A stretch of DNA of 64,000 nt from Myxococcales bacterium (GTDB lineage Bacteria; Myxococcota_A; Polyangia; Haliangiales; Haliangiaceae), in NCBI GenBank assembly GCA_028287115.1, contig JAQBQF010000024.1:62001-126000 (forward strand), given 5' to 3'. The notes below the pieces were generated by a model. The model saw only the letters and a program-made list of their open reading frames with translations. It did not search any database and was not told where the DNA came from. Positions 16,905 through 25,793 of the stretch are shown here, in pieces (the stretch's first letter is position 1; the number at the start of each line of letters is the position of its first letter). The translations under genes were made by a program, and so were the position numbers.

Positions 16905-17918
16905 CTAACTGAATATCTGTTCAGTGTCGAGGCGGCGCCGTAGATCTATAGATAGCGGCTCCGAGAGCGCCGCGAGCATCGCCTCGGGGACGCGATCGTT
17001 GCGGTGGAGGCGCGGGAGCGCGATCACGCCGCGATCGAGGACGTAGCGCAGGGCGAGCTCCGCGACCGTCGCGCACTCGATGTTCTCGGGGCGGCGCTTC
17101 AGCGCGGCTTCGAGGGCCTGCTTGCCGGCCTCGCAGGATCGCGCAGCAGCGGGCACCGTCTTGACGAACGCGGCGAGCTTCGCGACCCCGACCGCGATCC
17201 GCTCGAGCTGCGTGTCATCGAGGTCGCGACGATCGTCGATCCGCGCGAGCTTCATGCCGGGTCCGATCGTCCCCGCGAGTGCACCGCCGGCGAGCGGCCT
17301 GCGCGCGAGCACCGCGATGTGCTTCTTCTGCGCCGCCGCGATCACAGGCTCGGCTGCGCGATCGCACAGGTTGAACGTGAGCTGCAGCGAGGTGAAGCCT
17401 TCCTCGACGAGCCCGATCGTGTCGTCTTCGATCTCGTCGATCATCAAGCCCCAGCGCAGCACTTTTCCTTCGCGCACCATACGAGCGCACAGGCCCTGCA
17501 GCTCCGGCCACGCCGACGAGCCTCGCCACGCGCCGCGCACCGGCAGCTGCGCCAGTGGCAACGCCTCGAAGCGCGTCGCGCGCAGCGTCGACTCGATGCG
17601 CTCGGTCACGTAGCCCAGCGGCAATCGCGCGGGCAAGACGTCGCGCGTCGGCACGCCGACTCGATGTACGAGCGCCGGCACGGTCGTCGCGACGATCGCG
17701 CGATCGCGCACCCGCAGCGCGCGCACTGCATCGCCTACGAGACGTTCGGAATCTTGATCGCCCGCGACATCGATCAGATCGAAGCCCGCGCCGAGTGCGC
17801 CGTGAAGCGCACGCGTGACCTCGCCGAGGTCGACGTTGCGCAGCGCACTGCGCGCCAGGCTGACATCGCCCATACCGATCGCGGTAACCGTTTCCGCACC
17901 GAGTGAGGATGTCCGCAC
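16905..17918 (-). CDS. Aldo-keto reductase family protein, catalytic residues replaced
   Basis: A 337-residue protein with the overall aldo-keto reductase barrel layout: an initial SLGAETVTAIGMGDVSL strand, GFDLIDVAGDQDSERLVGDA, a WGLMIDEIEDDTIG-like region, LQLTFNLCD, and PLAGGALAG. The catalytic tetrad is mostly lost: Asp47 remains, but alignment places Ala52 at the Tyr position, Thr79 at the Lys position (AIVATTVPA in place of aTKv) and Pro126 at the His position (LAQLPVRG). It is therefore predicted to be a non-catalytic or repurposed member. It is cotranscribed with the radical SAM gene downstream. Confidence 0.78.
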   Translation of the reverse strand: MRTSSLGAETVTAIGMGDVSLARSALRNVDLGEVTRALHGALGAGFDLIDVAGDQDSERLVGDAVRALRVRDRAIVATTVPALVHRVGVPTRDVLPARLPLGYVTERIESTLRATRFEALPLAQLPVRGAWRGSSAWPELQGLCARMVREGKVLRWGLMIDEIEDDTIGLVEEGFTSLQLTFNLCDRAAEPVIAAAQKKHIAVLARRPLAGGALAGTIGPGMKLARIDDRRDLDDTQLERIAVGVAKLAAFVKTVPAAARSCEAGKQALEAALKRRPENIECATVAELALRYVLDRGVIALPRLHRNDRVPEAMLAALSEPLSIDLRRRLDTEQIFS

Positions 17919-17941
17919 CCGCGCATCCTACCGCAACGCGT

Positions 17942-19207
17942 ATGATGAAGCCGGTGCAGGTCACACGTGCTGCGCTGGTTCTCGTGATGGCCTGCGGCGG
18001 CTCCGGACAGCAGCCCGACGCTTCGGCCGACGGTGTCGATTCGCGCGTCCACCTCACGGTGACCGTGGCAGGTGAGCCCGCGAGCAAGCTCGACGTCTAC
18101 TACCAGAACGCGGACAGCTCGCTGGTCGCGCACCTCGTGACCGACGTCCACGGCGAAGTCGTTTCCGAGCTGGCGGCCGGCGGCTTTGTCACCGTGATCG
18201 AGCCAAGGGCGCCGGGAGCCGCGGATCGGCTCGACACGTTCACCGACGTTCAACCTTCGGATCAGCTACGGCTCGATCTGCTGCCGCCGCCGCCGCACGG
18301 CACCATCTCTTTCGAGATCAGCGTGCCCCCAGCGGCGACCGCGAGCTCCTATCACCTGTGGACCTCATGCGGCGATCAGGCGGTGATCGGGACGACCAAT
18401 ACCGCCATCCTCACCGGATGCAACGGCATCGCGGACCTGCTCGTGACGGCGCTCGATATGAACGACATGGTGTTCGCTTCGCTGTACACGCCTTCGGTCG
18501 CCGTGACAGCGAACCACCCGGTGATGCTGTCCGACACGTACGGGCCGAACCTCACCGAGAGCATCAGTTACACCGGAGTGCCCAACTCGGCGGCGAATAT
18601 CCAGGTCGCGCAATCGCTCGTCGGCCCGCACGGTCCACTGTACCTCGCTGTCGACGCCGTGCCGGCGAGCTCGTCGACGTCGCTGACGCTGACCGAGCCG
18701 GCAGCCGCAGGGGTACTCGTCGTCACGCGTACCGATCTCTATCCGATCACATCTGCCGCCAGCCAAGCGTCGATCATGGAGTGGTCGCCGCGCTCGGCGA
18801 GCTACGCGATCGATCTCGCACCGGTCCTGCTCGGCGAGTACACGACGCTGCCGCGGCTCGAGCCGGCGACTCATGCGATCGTGTGGACCGAGTCGAGCGG
18901 TGCCACCCCGAACGTCGTCTGGGGCCAGTACCACACAGTGCGCGGCGGTCAGCAGTGGCTGTGGTCGATCGCCGCCGCGCGGGCCACCGCCCCGGCGTTG
19001 AGGTTTCCGACGCTGCCGACCGACCTGTTCGACTACAACGCGGGTCCTTCCGATCAGGTCAGCGTGTACGTCCTCACGAACGCGAGCATCCCCGGCGGCT
19101 TCGCCGCGATCCGCACCGCGCCATTCCGGCTGCTCGATCCGACCGCGCTCGCCCCGACCGGCCGAATGGTCTCGACGAGCCTGTTCACGGCTTCGACGCG
19201 GCGTTGA
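17942..19207 (+). CDS. Lipoprotein of unknown function, tandem paralogue 1
   Basis: A 421-residue predicted lipoprotein. Two adjacent ATG codons (17942, 17945) precede the signal KPVQVTRAALVLVMAC, whose lipobox is VMAC; the frame also extends to 17903. After a Gly/Ser/Gln/Asp spacer there is a carboxypeptidase-regulatory-like beta domain (VTVAGEPASKLDVYYQNADS... AAGGFVTVIEP), then a strand-rich region with TGCNGIADLLVTALD. It shares this layout and motifs with the next gene, so the two arose by tandem duplication. Probably an outer-membrane or periplasmic surface protein; no binding partner can be named. Confidence 0.72.
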   Translation: MMKPVQVTRAALVLVMACGGSGQQPDASADGVDSRVHLTVTVAGEPASKLDVYYQNADSSLVAHLVTDVHGEVVSELAAGGFVTVIEPRAPGAADRLDTFTDVQPSDQLRLDLLPPPPHGTISFEISVPPAATASSYHLWTSCGDQAVIGTTNTAILTGCNGIADLLVTALDMNDMVFASLYTPSVAVTANHPVMLSDTYGPNLTESISYTGVPNSAANIQVAQSLVGPHGPLYLAVDAVPASSSTSLTLTEPAAAGVLVVTRTDLYPITSAASQASIMEWSPRSASYAIDLAPVLLGEYTTLPRLEPATHAIVWTESSGATPNVVWGQYHTVRGGQQWLWSIAAARATAPALRFPTLPTDLFDYNAGPSDQVSVYVLTNASIPGGFAAIRTAPFRLLDPTALAPTGRMVSTSLFTASTRR

Positions 19208-19457
19208 TCACGGGCGATCTTCAACTGCAGCAACAGTCAGCTGACTCCACCGCTCGCGCTGTCTGCCATCGCGCCTTCGCCCACCAGATCAGTCATTTTG
19301 TACGGCTGCAATGGCGTCGGGTCGCGACGGGCTCGCTGACGTATGTCGAGATCGGGCAACCGCTGACCACCGCGCGTACCGCGGCTGTCCGGCCGCGACA
19401 TTGATACCGGCGCAAGTCGCGCTTCCCCTCGGCGCGCATGCGTGCGAATCATGGCGC
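19208..19457. other. Spacer between the two paralogous lipoprotein genes
   Basis: About 250 bases without a convincing gene. Frames running through it are not coding-like over their whole length, and I see no terminator or promoter. Confidence 0.4.
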
Positions 19458-20852
19458 ATGCGCGTCTTTGCTTGTGTCGCTCTGGTGGTCGCGGTTGGTT
19501 GCGGTAGTGATCCGGTGCGGCACGTCGCCGACGCGGGGCCACCGGATAGCCCACGGCTCGCGGATGCGGGCCCGGATGCGGCCGCTCAGCCGGTGACCTT
19601 GACGATCACGGATCGGGGCACGCCGATCGTGGGAGTCCCGGTCTACTTCCAAAACGTCGACTCCTCGCTCGTCAGCGCGACGATGACGGACACCAATGGC
19701 GTCGCCAGCGTCGTGATCGCGCCGGGTGGCTTCGTGACGGCCATCAACCCGTTTTTCCCACCGATCGCATTCGGCTCGCCGCCACCGATCCTCGAGACGT
19801 TCGCGGGCGTGAAGCCGGGCGATCATCTCGTGCTGCGCCAGGACAGCTCGGTCGGCATCACGATCACCGTGATCGCTCCCGCCGACGTCAATCCTTCCGC
19901 CGTCGGCTACAAGCTCTACGCGAGCTGCGCAGACTCTGCGTTCGGCGACACGATCCCGCCGCCGGCCAACGGCTCGGCGAGCACCACGACCGGTACGGTC
20001 ACGCTGTACGACTGTCAGGGCACGGCCGACCTCCTGCTCGTCACCACGGATACGGACGGTCTGGCGGTCCGCTACATCTACAAGCCGGCGACGGCCGTCA
20101 CGGACGGCATGACGCTCGACCTCACCGCCGCCACCTACGTCTCCGCGCTGCCGCGCGACTATACGTGGAACAACGTTGCCGACAGCACCGACAACATCGG
20201 TGTCCGCGACTACCTCGCCTCGCCCAAAGGCCTGTTATTTGGATTCGCGCTCAACGTCAGTGGTAATCCGGCGACGACGCAAGCACCGATGCCGGGCTTC
20301 ACGGGGGCGCTCGACATCGTCGAGAGCTTCCAGCAGCCGTCGATCACGAGCGTACGTGACGTATTCGAGTGGGGAGCCTATTCGCCGACGTATACGACGG
20401 ATTTTGGCGCGCATCTCGTGCCCGATTTCGCCACCTTCGCGACGTTCGACAAAGCGACGCACAGCGGCGTGTGGACCGAGGTCAACGGCGCCGTGCAACC
20501 GGACTTCGTGACCGCGGGACTCTACGTGTCCAGGCTCAGCCCTTCCCTCGTGTGGCGGTGGCGGGTCGTCGCGCCGTACGCGGCCGGGAGGTTCGCCTTG
20601 CCGGTGTTGCCGGTGCCCCAGGACCTCTACAACATCGCCGGCGACGACAGCGTGACGTTCGAGCAGCTCGACATGGCGAAGGTGCCGGGCGGCTACGACG
20701 CGGTGCGCGCGGGCATCTTCGCTTCGAATAGCCCCTTGGACGTGATCGCGGGCGCCTCGGGCGTCATCTCGATCTCGGATCAGCCGCAAGTCGTCACCCT
20801 GCAGGCACCAGCCCGCCGCAAGCTCGTCAGACCACGCATGAATCGCCGCTAG
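19458..20852 (+). CDS. Lipoprotein of unknown function, tandem paralogue 2
   Basis: A 464-residue predicted lipoprotein starting at ATG 19458, with signal MRVFACVALVVAVGC (lipobox AVGC). The Asp/Ala/Gly/Pro spacer (VADAGPPDSPRLADAGPDAA) is typical of myxobacterial surface lipoproteins. Next comes a beta domain with TPIVGVPVYFQNVDSSLVSA and APGGFVTAINP, matching VYYQNADSSLVAH and AGGFVTVIEP in paralogue 1, and YDCQGTADLLLVTTD matching GCNGIADLLVTALD. The C-terminal half is also strand-rich. Function unknown; the pair lies just upstream of a molybdenum hydroxylase operon, with no evidence of a functional link. Confidence 0.74.
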   Translation: MRVFACVALVVAVGCGSDPVRHVADAGPPDSPRLADAGPDAAAQPVTLTITDRGTPIVGVPVYFQNVDSSLVSATMTDTNGVASVVIAPGGFVTAINPFFPPIAFGSPPPILETFAGVKPGDHLVLRQDSSVGITITVIAPADVNPSAVGYKLYASCADSAFGDTIPPPANGSASTTTGTVTLYDCQGTADLLLVTTDTDGLAVRYIYKPATAVTDGMTLDLTAATYVSALPRDYTWNNVADSTDNIGVRDYLASPKGLLFGFALNVSGNPATTQAPMPGFTGALDIVESFQQPSITSVRDVFEWGAYSPTYTTDFGAHLVPDFATFATFDKATHSGVWTEVNGAVQPDFVTAGLYVSRLSPSLVWRWRVVAPYAAGRFALPVLPVPQDLYNIAGDDSVTFEQLDMAKVPGGYDAVRAGIFASNSPLDVIAGASGVISISDQPQVVTLQAPARRKLVRPRMNRR

Positions 20853-20895
20853 GTCAGACGAGCCCAGACCGTCGCTGATGTGATTTAATCCGCCG

Positions 20896-23136
20896 ATGGA
20901 ACGTCCTGCCCCGCCCGTCGGCGCCTCGATGCCGCGCGTCGATGGCATCGCGAAGGTCACGGGCCGCGCGCGCTATCTCGATGACCTCGATGCACCGAAC
21001 GCCTGGCACGGCGCGACGGTGCGCTCCAAGATCGCGCACGGCGTGCTCGAAGGCTTCGAGCTCGATCCCACGTTCGACTGGTCGCGGGTGGTGTTTGTCA
21101 CGGCCGCAGAGATCACCGGCCGCAACGTGATCGCGCTGATCGAAGACGATCAGGTCGCGCTCGTTCCGATCGGCGGCCAGGTCATGCACGTCGATGAAGC
21201 GCTCGCACTGGTCGCCGCACCGACGCGCGAGCTCGCGTTCGCCGCCGCGCGCGCGGTGAAGCCGAAAGTTCGCGCACTGCCGGCGGTGTTCACGATCGAC
21301 GAGTCACTCGCGAAGAAGCAGCTCCTGTACGGCACCGACAACGTCTACAAGCAGTTCCTGCTGCGCAAGGGACACGGCGATGACGCGGCGCTCGAGGCGG
21401 CGATCGCCGGCGCGGCGCACGTGATCGAAGGGACGTACCTGACGTCGCCGCAGGAGCAGATGTACATCGAGCCGCAGGCGATGATGGCCGAGTGGCGAGA
21501 CGGTCGCTGCTACATCGTCGGTTCGATGCAGTGCCCCTACTACGTGCACAAGGCGATGAAGGCGTTCCTCGACTGCGGGCCCGACGGCGTCGTGATCTCG
21601 CAGTCCGTGACGGGCGGCGGCTTCGGCGGCAAGGAAGAATATCCGTCGATGCTCGCCGCGCACGTCGCGCTGCTCGCGAAGCAGGCAGGGCGCGCGGTGA
21701 AGATCGTCTACGACCGCGACGAGGACATCGCCGCGACCACGAAGCGGCATCCGTCGCGCGTGCATCATCGGCTCGCGGTCGATGCCAACGGTGAGATCGT
21801 CGCGATCGACGTCGATGTCCTGATGGACGGCGGCGCGTACCTGACGCTGTCGCCGGTCGTGCTGTCACGCGGTGTGCTGCATGCGGCCGGTCCGTATCGC
21901 TGCCCGGTCGTGCGCGTGCGCGGCCGCGTGGTCGCGACGAACTATCCGCCGCACGGCGCGTTCCGCGGGTTCGGTGCCCCGCAGACGACGTTCGCGTACG
22001 AGCGGCAGATCCAGAAGCTCGCGAACTTGATGAACGAAGATGCGCTCGATCTCCGCAAGCGCCTCGCGCTCCGCAGCGGCGATACGACCGCGACCGGTCA
22101 GGTCCTCGGATTCTCGGTCGGCACCGACGAGGTGCTCGCGGCGATCGAGCGGGTCGCGGGCCCGCCGCCGGTCGCGTCTGGCACGCGCAACGGCTCGCCG
22201 GTACGGCGCGGCCGCGGCATCGTGTTCTATTTCCACGGCGCGGGCTTCACCGGCTCGGGCGAGCAGAAGCTCGCCGGCCGCGCGGCGGTCGCGCTGACCA
22301 CGGCGGGTCGGTTCGAGGTCCGCTCGAGCTCGACCGACATCGGGCAGGGCGCGATCACGATCTTCGTCCAGATCGCCGCCGGTGCGCTCGGTGTCGATGC
22401 GTCGCTCGTCGACGTCGTCGATCCATCGACCGCGCAGGTTCCGGATAGCGGACCCACGGTCGCGAGCCGCACGTGCATGGTCGTCGGCGGTGTGATCGAG
22501 CGCGGCGCGAAGATCCTGCGCGGCAAGCTCGAGGCGTGGGCCGCCGAGCACGGCATGGCGGGTCGATCGATCGCGGAGATCGCGAAGGCGCGCGGACCGC
22601 AGGGCGAGCTCGCCGAGATCGTCCAGTACGAGCCGCCTCCGGGGATCGCGTTCGACGACGCGACGTACACGGGCGCGGCCTATCCGGTCTACGGCTGGGC
22701 CGCGTGCCTCGTCGATGTCACCGTCGATCTCGATACGTACGAGGCGCATGTCGATCGCTGCGTGCAGGCGATCGATGTCGGCAAGGCGATCAACCCGGCG
22801 ATCGTGAAGGGCCAGATCGAGGGCGGCACGCTGCAGGCACTCGGCTGGGCGCTGCTCGAGAATGTCGTGTACAAGGACGGCAAGGTCGCGAACGCGAACA
22901 TGACGAACTGCATCGTGCCGACGTTCGCCGACGCGCCCGAGCTCGAGACGATCCTCATCGAGGTTCCGTATCCGTTCGGCCCGAGCGGCGCGAAGGGCGT
23001 CGGCGAGATTCCGATGGATGGTCCCGCGGCCGCGGTCGCGAATGCGATCGAAGACGCGCTCGGCTGCGCGTTCGACGAGCTCCCGATCATGCCCGAGGTG
23101 ATCGCTCGGAGCCGGGACAAATGGAGCGCCTCGTGA
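20896..23136 (+). CDS. Molybdenum hydroxylase large subunit (xanthine dehydrogenase family)
   Basis: A 746-residue molybdopterin-cytosine-dinucleotide binding subunit. The N-terminal hammerhead domain begins DGIAKVTGRARYLDDLD. Cofactor-binding motifs are GGGFGGKEEYP (about residue 240) and GAFRGFGAPQ (about 355), and the catalytic Glu is in GAKGVGEIP (about 700). This subunit hydroxylates purines, aldehydes or N-heterocycles and passes electrons to the 2Fe-2S and FAD subunits encoded next. The gene order large, 2Fe-2S, FAD with short overlaps is an operon. Nothing in the sequence fixes the substrate: the motifs are shared by xanthine, CO-type and aldehyde enzymes, and no purine catabolic genes are nearby. 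Confidence 0.9.
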   Translation: MERPAPPVGASMPRVDGIAKVTGRARYLDDLDAPNAWHGATVRSKIAHGVLEGFELDPTFDWSRVVFVTAAEITGRNVIALIEDDQVALVPIGGQVMHVDEALALVAAPTRELAFAAARAVKPKVRALPAVFTIDESLAKKQLLYGTDNVYKQFLLRKGHGDDAALEAAIAGAAHVIEGTYLTSPQEQMYIEPQAMMAEWRDGRCYIVGSMQCPYYVHKAMKAFLDCGPDGVVISQSVTGGGFGGKEEYPSMLAAHVALLAKQAGRAVKIVYDRDEDIAATTKRHPSRVHHRLAVDANGEIVAIDVDVLMDGGAYLTLSPVVLSRGVLHAAGPYRCPVVRVRGRVVATNYPPHGAFRGFGAPQTTFAYERQIQKLANLMNEDALDLRKRLALRSGDTTATGQVLGFSVGTDEVLAAIERVAGPPPVASGTRNGSPVRRGRGIVFYFHGAGFTGSGEQKLAGRAAVALTTAGRFEVRSSSTDIGQGAITIFVQIAAGALGVDASLVDVVDPSTAQVPDSGPTVASRTCMVVGGVIERGAKILRGKLEAWAAEHGMAGRSIAEIAKARGPQGELAEIVQYEPPPGIAFDDATYTGAAYPVYGWAACLVDVTVDLDTYEAHVDRCVQAIDVGKAINPAIVKGQIEGGTLQALGWALLENVVYKDGKVANANMTNCIVPTFADAPELETILIEVPYPFGPSGAKGVGEIPMDGPAAAVANAIEDALGCAFDELPIMPEVIARSRDKWSAS

Positions 23137-23621
23137 AGATCGCGCTCGAGGTCAATGGCGCGCCGCGCACGGTGGAGTGCTCGCCGTGGAAGCGGCTCCT
23201 CGACGTGCTGCGCGAGGATCTGCGGCTGACCGGCACGAAGGAAGGCTGCGGCGAAGGCGAGTGCGGCGCGTGCACGGTGATGCTCGATGGTGAAGTCGTC
23301 AACTCGTGCCTCGTCGCGGCCGGGCAATGCGGCGGGCGCGTGGTCACCACGGTCGAAGGACTCGCCCGCGGTGACGTGCTGCATGCGGTACAGCGTGCGC
23401 TCGTCGCATGCGGTGGTGCGCAATGCGGAATCTGTACGCCGGGCATCGCGGTGTGTGCGACGCACATCGTCGACCGTGGCCTGATCGCGAATCGCGACGA
23501 AGCCTCCGCACGTGCGACGGTTCGCGAGTTGCTCGCCGGCAACATCTGCCGGTGCACCGGCTATCAATTGATCGTCGACGCCGTGATCGCGGCGGCGCGC
23601 GAAGTCGGAGCGTCGCGATGA
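23121..23621 (+). CDS. Molybdenum hydroxylase 2Fe-2S subunit
   Basis: A 166-residue small subunit with two [2Fe-2S] clusters: the plant-type cluster ligands in EGCGEGECGACTVMLDG with a later Cys in NSCLVAAG (Cys43, 48, 51, 63), and the second cluster in QCGICTPG and NICRCTGYQ (Cys102, 105, 143, 145). It transfers electrons from the Mo centre to FAD. The ATG at 23121 lies inside the end of the upstream gene; the GTG at 23133, which overlaps that gene's stop as GTGA and has GGAG eight bases upstream, is an equally good start and would give VKIALEVNG. The stop overlaps the FAD subunit start as ATGA. Confidence 0.92.
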   Translation: MERLVKIALEVNGAPRTVECSPWKRLLDVLREDLRLTGTKEGCGEGECGACTVMLDGEVVNSCLVAAGQCGGRVVTTVEGLARGDVLHAVQRALVACGGAQCGICTPGIAVCATHIVDRGLIANRDEASARATVRELLAGNICRCTGYQLIVDAVIAAAREVGASR

Positions 23622-24451
23622 CCTATCTGCGGCCTCGCGATCTCGAAGAGGCGCTCGCGACGCGCGCGGCGCATCCCGATTGGATGATGCTCGCCGGCGG
23701 TACCGACCTGATGGTCAACGCGAACCACAAGCCCGAGCCACCGGGAATCCTCGATCTGTGGCGGCTGCAGCCACTGTGTTTTATTCGGGTCGCGGAGGGT
23801 AGCGTCGCGATCGGCGCGGGCACGACGTGGCACGAGGTCGAGCGCCACGCCGCGATCCAGAAGACGTGGACGCCGCTCGCGCTCGCGGCACGCGAGATCG
23901 GCGCGCTGCAGATCCAGGCGCGCGGCACGCTCGGCGGCAACGTCGGGACGTCGTCGCCGGTCGGCGATAGCTTGCCGGTACTGCTCGCACTCGACGCCGA
24001 GCTCGAGGTCGCCTCGGTTCGCGGCAGCCGGCGCGTGCCGTATCGCGACTGGTGCACCGGCTATCGCACGACGCTGCTCGCCGCCGACGAGTTGATCATC
24101 GCGGCACATCTCGCCGCGCCGAGCGCGAACACCCACACGACCTGGCGCAAGGTCGGGACTCGGCGCGCGCAATCGATCTCGAAGGTGATGGGCGCCGCGG
24201 CGGTCACGCTCGATGGCGGCGTGATCAGCGCGGCGCGCGTGGCGCTCGGTGCGGTCGCGAATCGCCCGATCCGTGTGACGGCGGTCGAACAAGCGGTGCG
24301 CGGTCTGTCGCCTGCGAAAGCCGCCGAGGCCGCGCGCGCGGCGATGCGGACCGCGATCACACCGATCGATGACGTTCGTTCGACGGCGATCTACCGCCAC
24401 CAGGTCGCCGAGAATCTGGTCGCGCGGGTGTTTTCGGGCATGATTAGTTAA
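23618..24451 (+). CDS. Molybdenum hydroxylase FAD-binding subunit
   Basis: A 277-residue FAD-binding subunit. The FAD motifs are AGGTDLMVNANH and TLGGNVGTSSPVGD, the pattern of CoxM/XdhB-type medium subunits, with the C-terminal CO dehydrogenase flavoprotein domain (TWRKVGTRRAQSISKVMGAA) following. It passes electrons from the iron-sulphur subunit to the final acceptor. The ATG at 23618 overlaps the preceding stop by four bases. It closes the three-gene enzyme operon; the next gene starts one base after its stop but is unrelated in content. Confidence 0.9.
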   Translation: MTYLRPRDLEEALATRAAHPDWMMLAGGTDLMVNANHKPEPPGILDLWRLQPLCFIRVAEGSVAIGAGTTWHEVERHAAIQKTWTPLALAAREIGALQIQARGTLGGNVGTSSPVGDSLPVLLALDAELEVASVRGSRRVPYRDWCTGYRTTLLAADELIIAAHLAAPSANTHTTWRKVGTRRAQSISKVMGAAAVTLDGGVISAARVALGAVANRPIRVTAVEQAVRGLSPAKAAEAARAAMRTAITPIDDVRSTAIYRHQVAENLVARVFSGMIS

Positions 24452-24452
24452 C

Positions 24453-25790
24453 GTGCCCTCGGACTCTGACTCGAAGAAGCCGCCCGCGGGCGATCCGGCC
24501 GAGTCAGGATCGATCGACGTCGGCTTCTCCGGACCAAACCTGTCGGCGGCGCCCGAGCTGATCGGGCCGGACGACTCGGCGCCGATGACGACGGGCGGAG
24601 TCAAGGTCGCGGTGTCGACCCGCGAACCAACGGGACCGCACAGCCCAGGGCGCAGCCGCCGGATCACCGGCCTGGTGCAAGGTGCGGCTAGCGGCGCGGT
24701 CGAGAAGCTCGGGAGCGGCATCGAGACGATCGGCGAAGGTGTCAGCAAGCTCGGCGATGCGACGCGCAAGGTCCCGCTCGTCGGCGCGGGTGTCGCTCGG
24801 CTCGGCGAAGGCATCACGAAGGCCGGCGAATCGATTCACGGCTTGCCGCGCGTCGCGCAGACCCGGCGCGGCCGGCTGCTCGTGCGCAGCGTGATCGTCG
24901 GGTTCGCGCTCGTCGCGCTGTGGATCGTCGCGATCGTCGGACTCCAGATCCACGGCAACGACACGCCCGATTTTCGCCCGGCCGCCGAGGAGATCCTGGT
25001 CAAGCTCAGCAAGGGCACGACCGCGATCGACGAGATCTACGAGCACGCCTCGCCGCGGTTTCAGGAAATGGTGCGCAAGGAGCGCTTCGTCGACGACATG
25101 ACCGACCTCGACGTCACGGTCGGAAAGTTTCTCGAGCTCACCGCGATCAACGACACGCTCGTCACCAACGGACCGACCGGGCGCGTCGGCCGCGTCTCGC
25201 TGACGGCGTCCTACCAGAAGGGGCTCTGCACGGGATCGATCAGCTTTCACTGGGACCAAGGTCAATGGAAGCTGCTCGGCATCGGCCTCGAGCTGCCGCC
25301 CCAGCTCAAGGTCACGCGCGAGCAGCGCGAACAGCGCGTTGCCGCATGCGCCGATCCGATGGATCTCCGCAAGTGCGAGATCCATCGCGTGTCCGACACG
25401 ATCCTGCATCAGCTCCATGAAGAGCATGCGGGTGAGGTGTGGGACGCCGCCGCCGACGTGTTCAAGAAACAGGAGACCCGCACGAAGTTCATCGAGCTAC
25501 AGCACGAGCGCCGCGCGACGCTCGGCGCCTACAAGCGGATCCTCAACGTCACCGAAGCGAAGGTGATCTCCGGAACCTCGGCGACGTTCGACGTGCTCGC
25601 CGAATTCGAAAAGTCGTCGGGCGTTCGCGTCGTATTCACGTTCGAGCGCGTCGCCAAGGCCGATCCGTGGCAGCTACGCAGCTTCAAGGTCGCACTACCG
25701 ATGCCACGCGCCGACGATGATAAGCCGATCGTGACGCCGGCGGATGCGGGCGTCCCGGCACCGCGTACGCCAGCGCCGCCGCATCACTGA
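24453..25790 (+). CDS. Membrane-anchored protein of unknown function
   Basis: A 445-residue protein starting at GTG 24453, directly after the FAD subunit. Residues 1-70 are polar and disordered. Residues 72-132 form a repeated amphipathic Gly-rich helix (VEKLGSGIETIGEGVSKLGD, ARLGEGITKAGESI), roughly an 11-residue periodicity. One membrane helix (147-167) is followed by an extracytoplasmic domain of about 260 residues with charged helices and strands (ASPRFQEMVRKERFVDDM, SISFHWDQGQWKLLGIGLEL) that resembles DUF4019/DUF3887-like beta-helix folds. No family assignment is safe. It is convergent with the large membrane protein, three bases apart. Confidence 0.65.
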   Translation: MPSDSDSKKPPAGDPAESGSIDVGFSGPNLSAAPELIGPDDSAPMTTGGVKVAVSTREPTGPHSPGRSRRITGLVQGAASGAVEKLGSGIETIGEGVSKLGDATRKVPLVGAGVARLGEGITKAGESIHGLPRVAQTRRGRLLVRSVIVGFALVALWIVAIVGLQIHGNDTPDFRPAAEEILVKLSKGTTAIDEIYEHASPRFQEMVRKERFVDDMTDLDVTVGKFLELTAINDTLVTNGPTGRVGRVSLTASYQKGLCTGSISFHWDQGQWKLLGIGLELPPQLKVTREQREQRVAACADPMDLRKCEIHRVSDTILHQLHEEHAGEVWDAAADVFKKQETRTKFIELQHERRATLGAYKRILNVTEAKVISGTSATFDVLAEFEKSSGVRVVFTFERVAKADPWQLRSFKVALPMPRADDDKPIVTPADAGVPAPRTPAPPHH

Positions 25791-25793
25791 CGC

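Noticed and set aside
16905..16925. Short palindrome actgaa...ttcagt near the AKR stop as a terminator
   Set aside because: Only six paired bases, and the next gene begins nine bases on in the same operon.
20896..24451. Carbon monoxide dehydrogenase
   Set aside because: Order and motifs are general for molybdenum hydroxylases; I could not see the CO-specific active-site loop, and no cox accessory genes are present.
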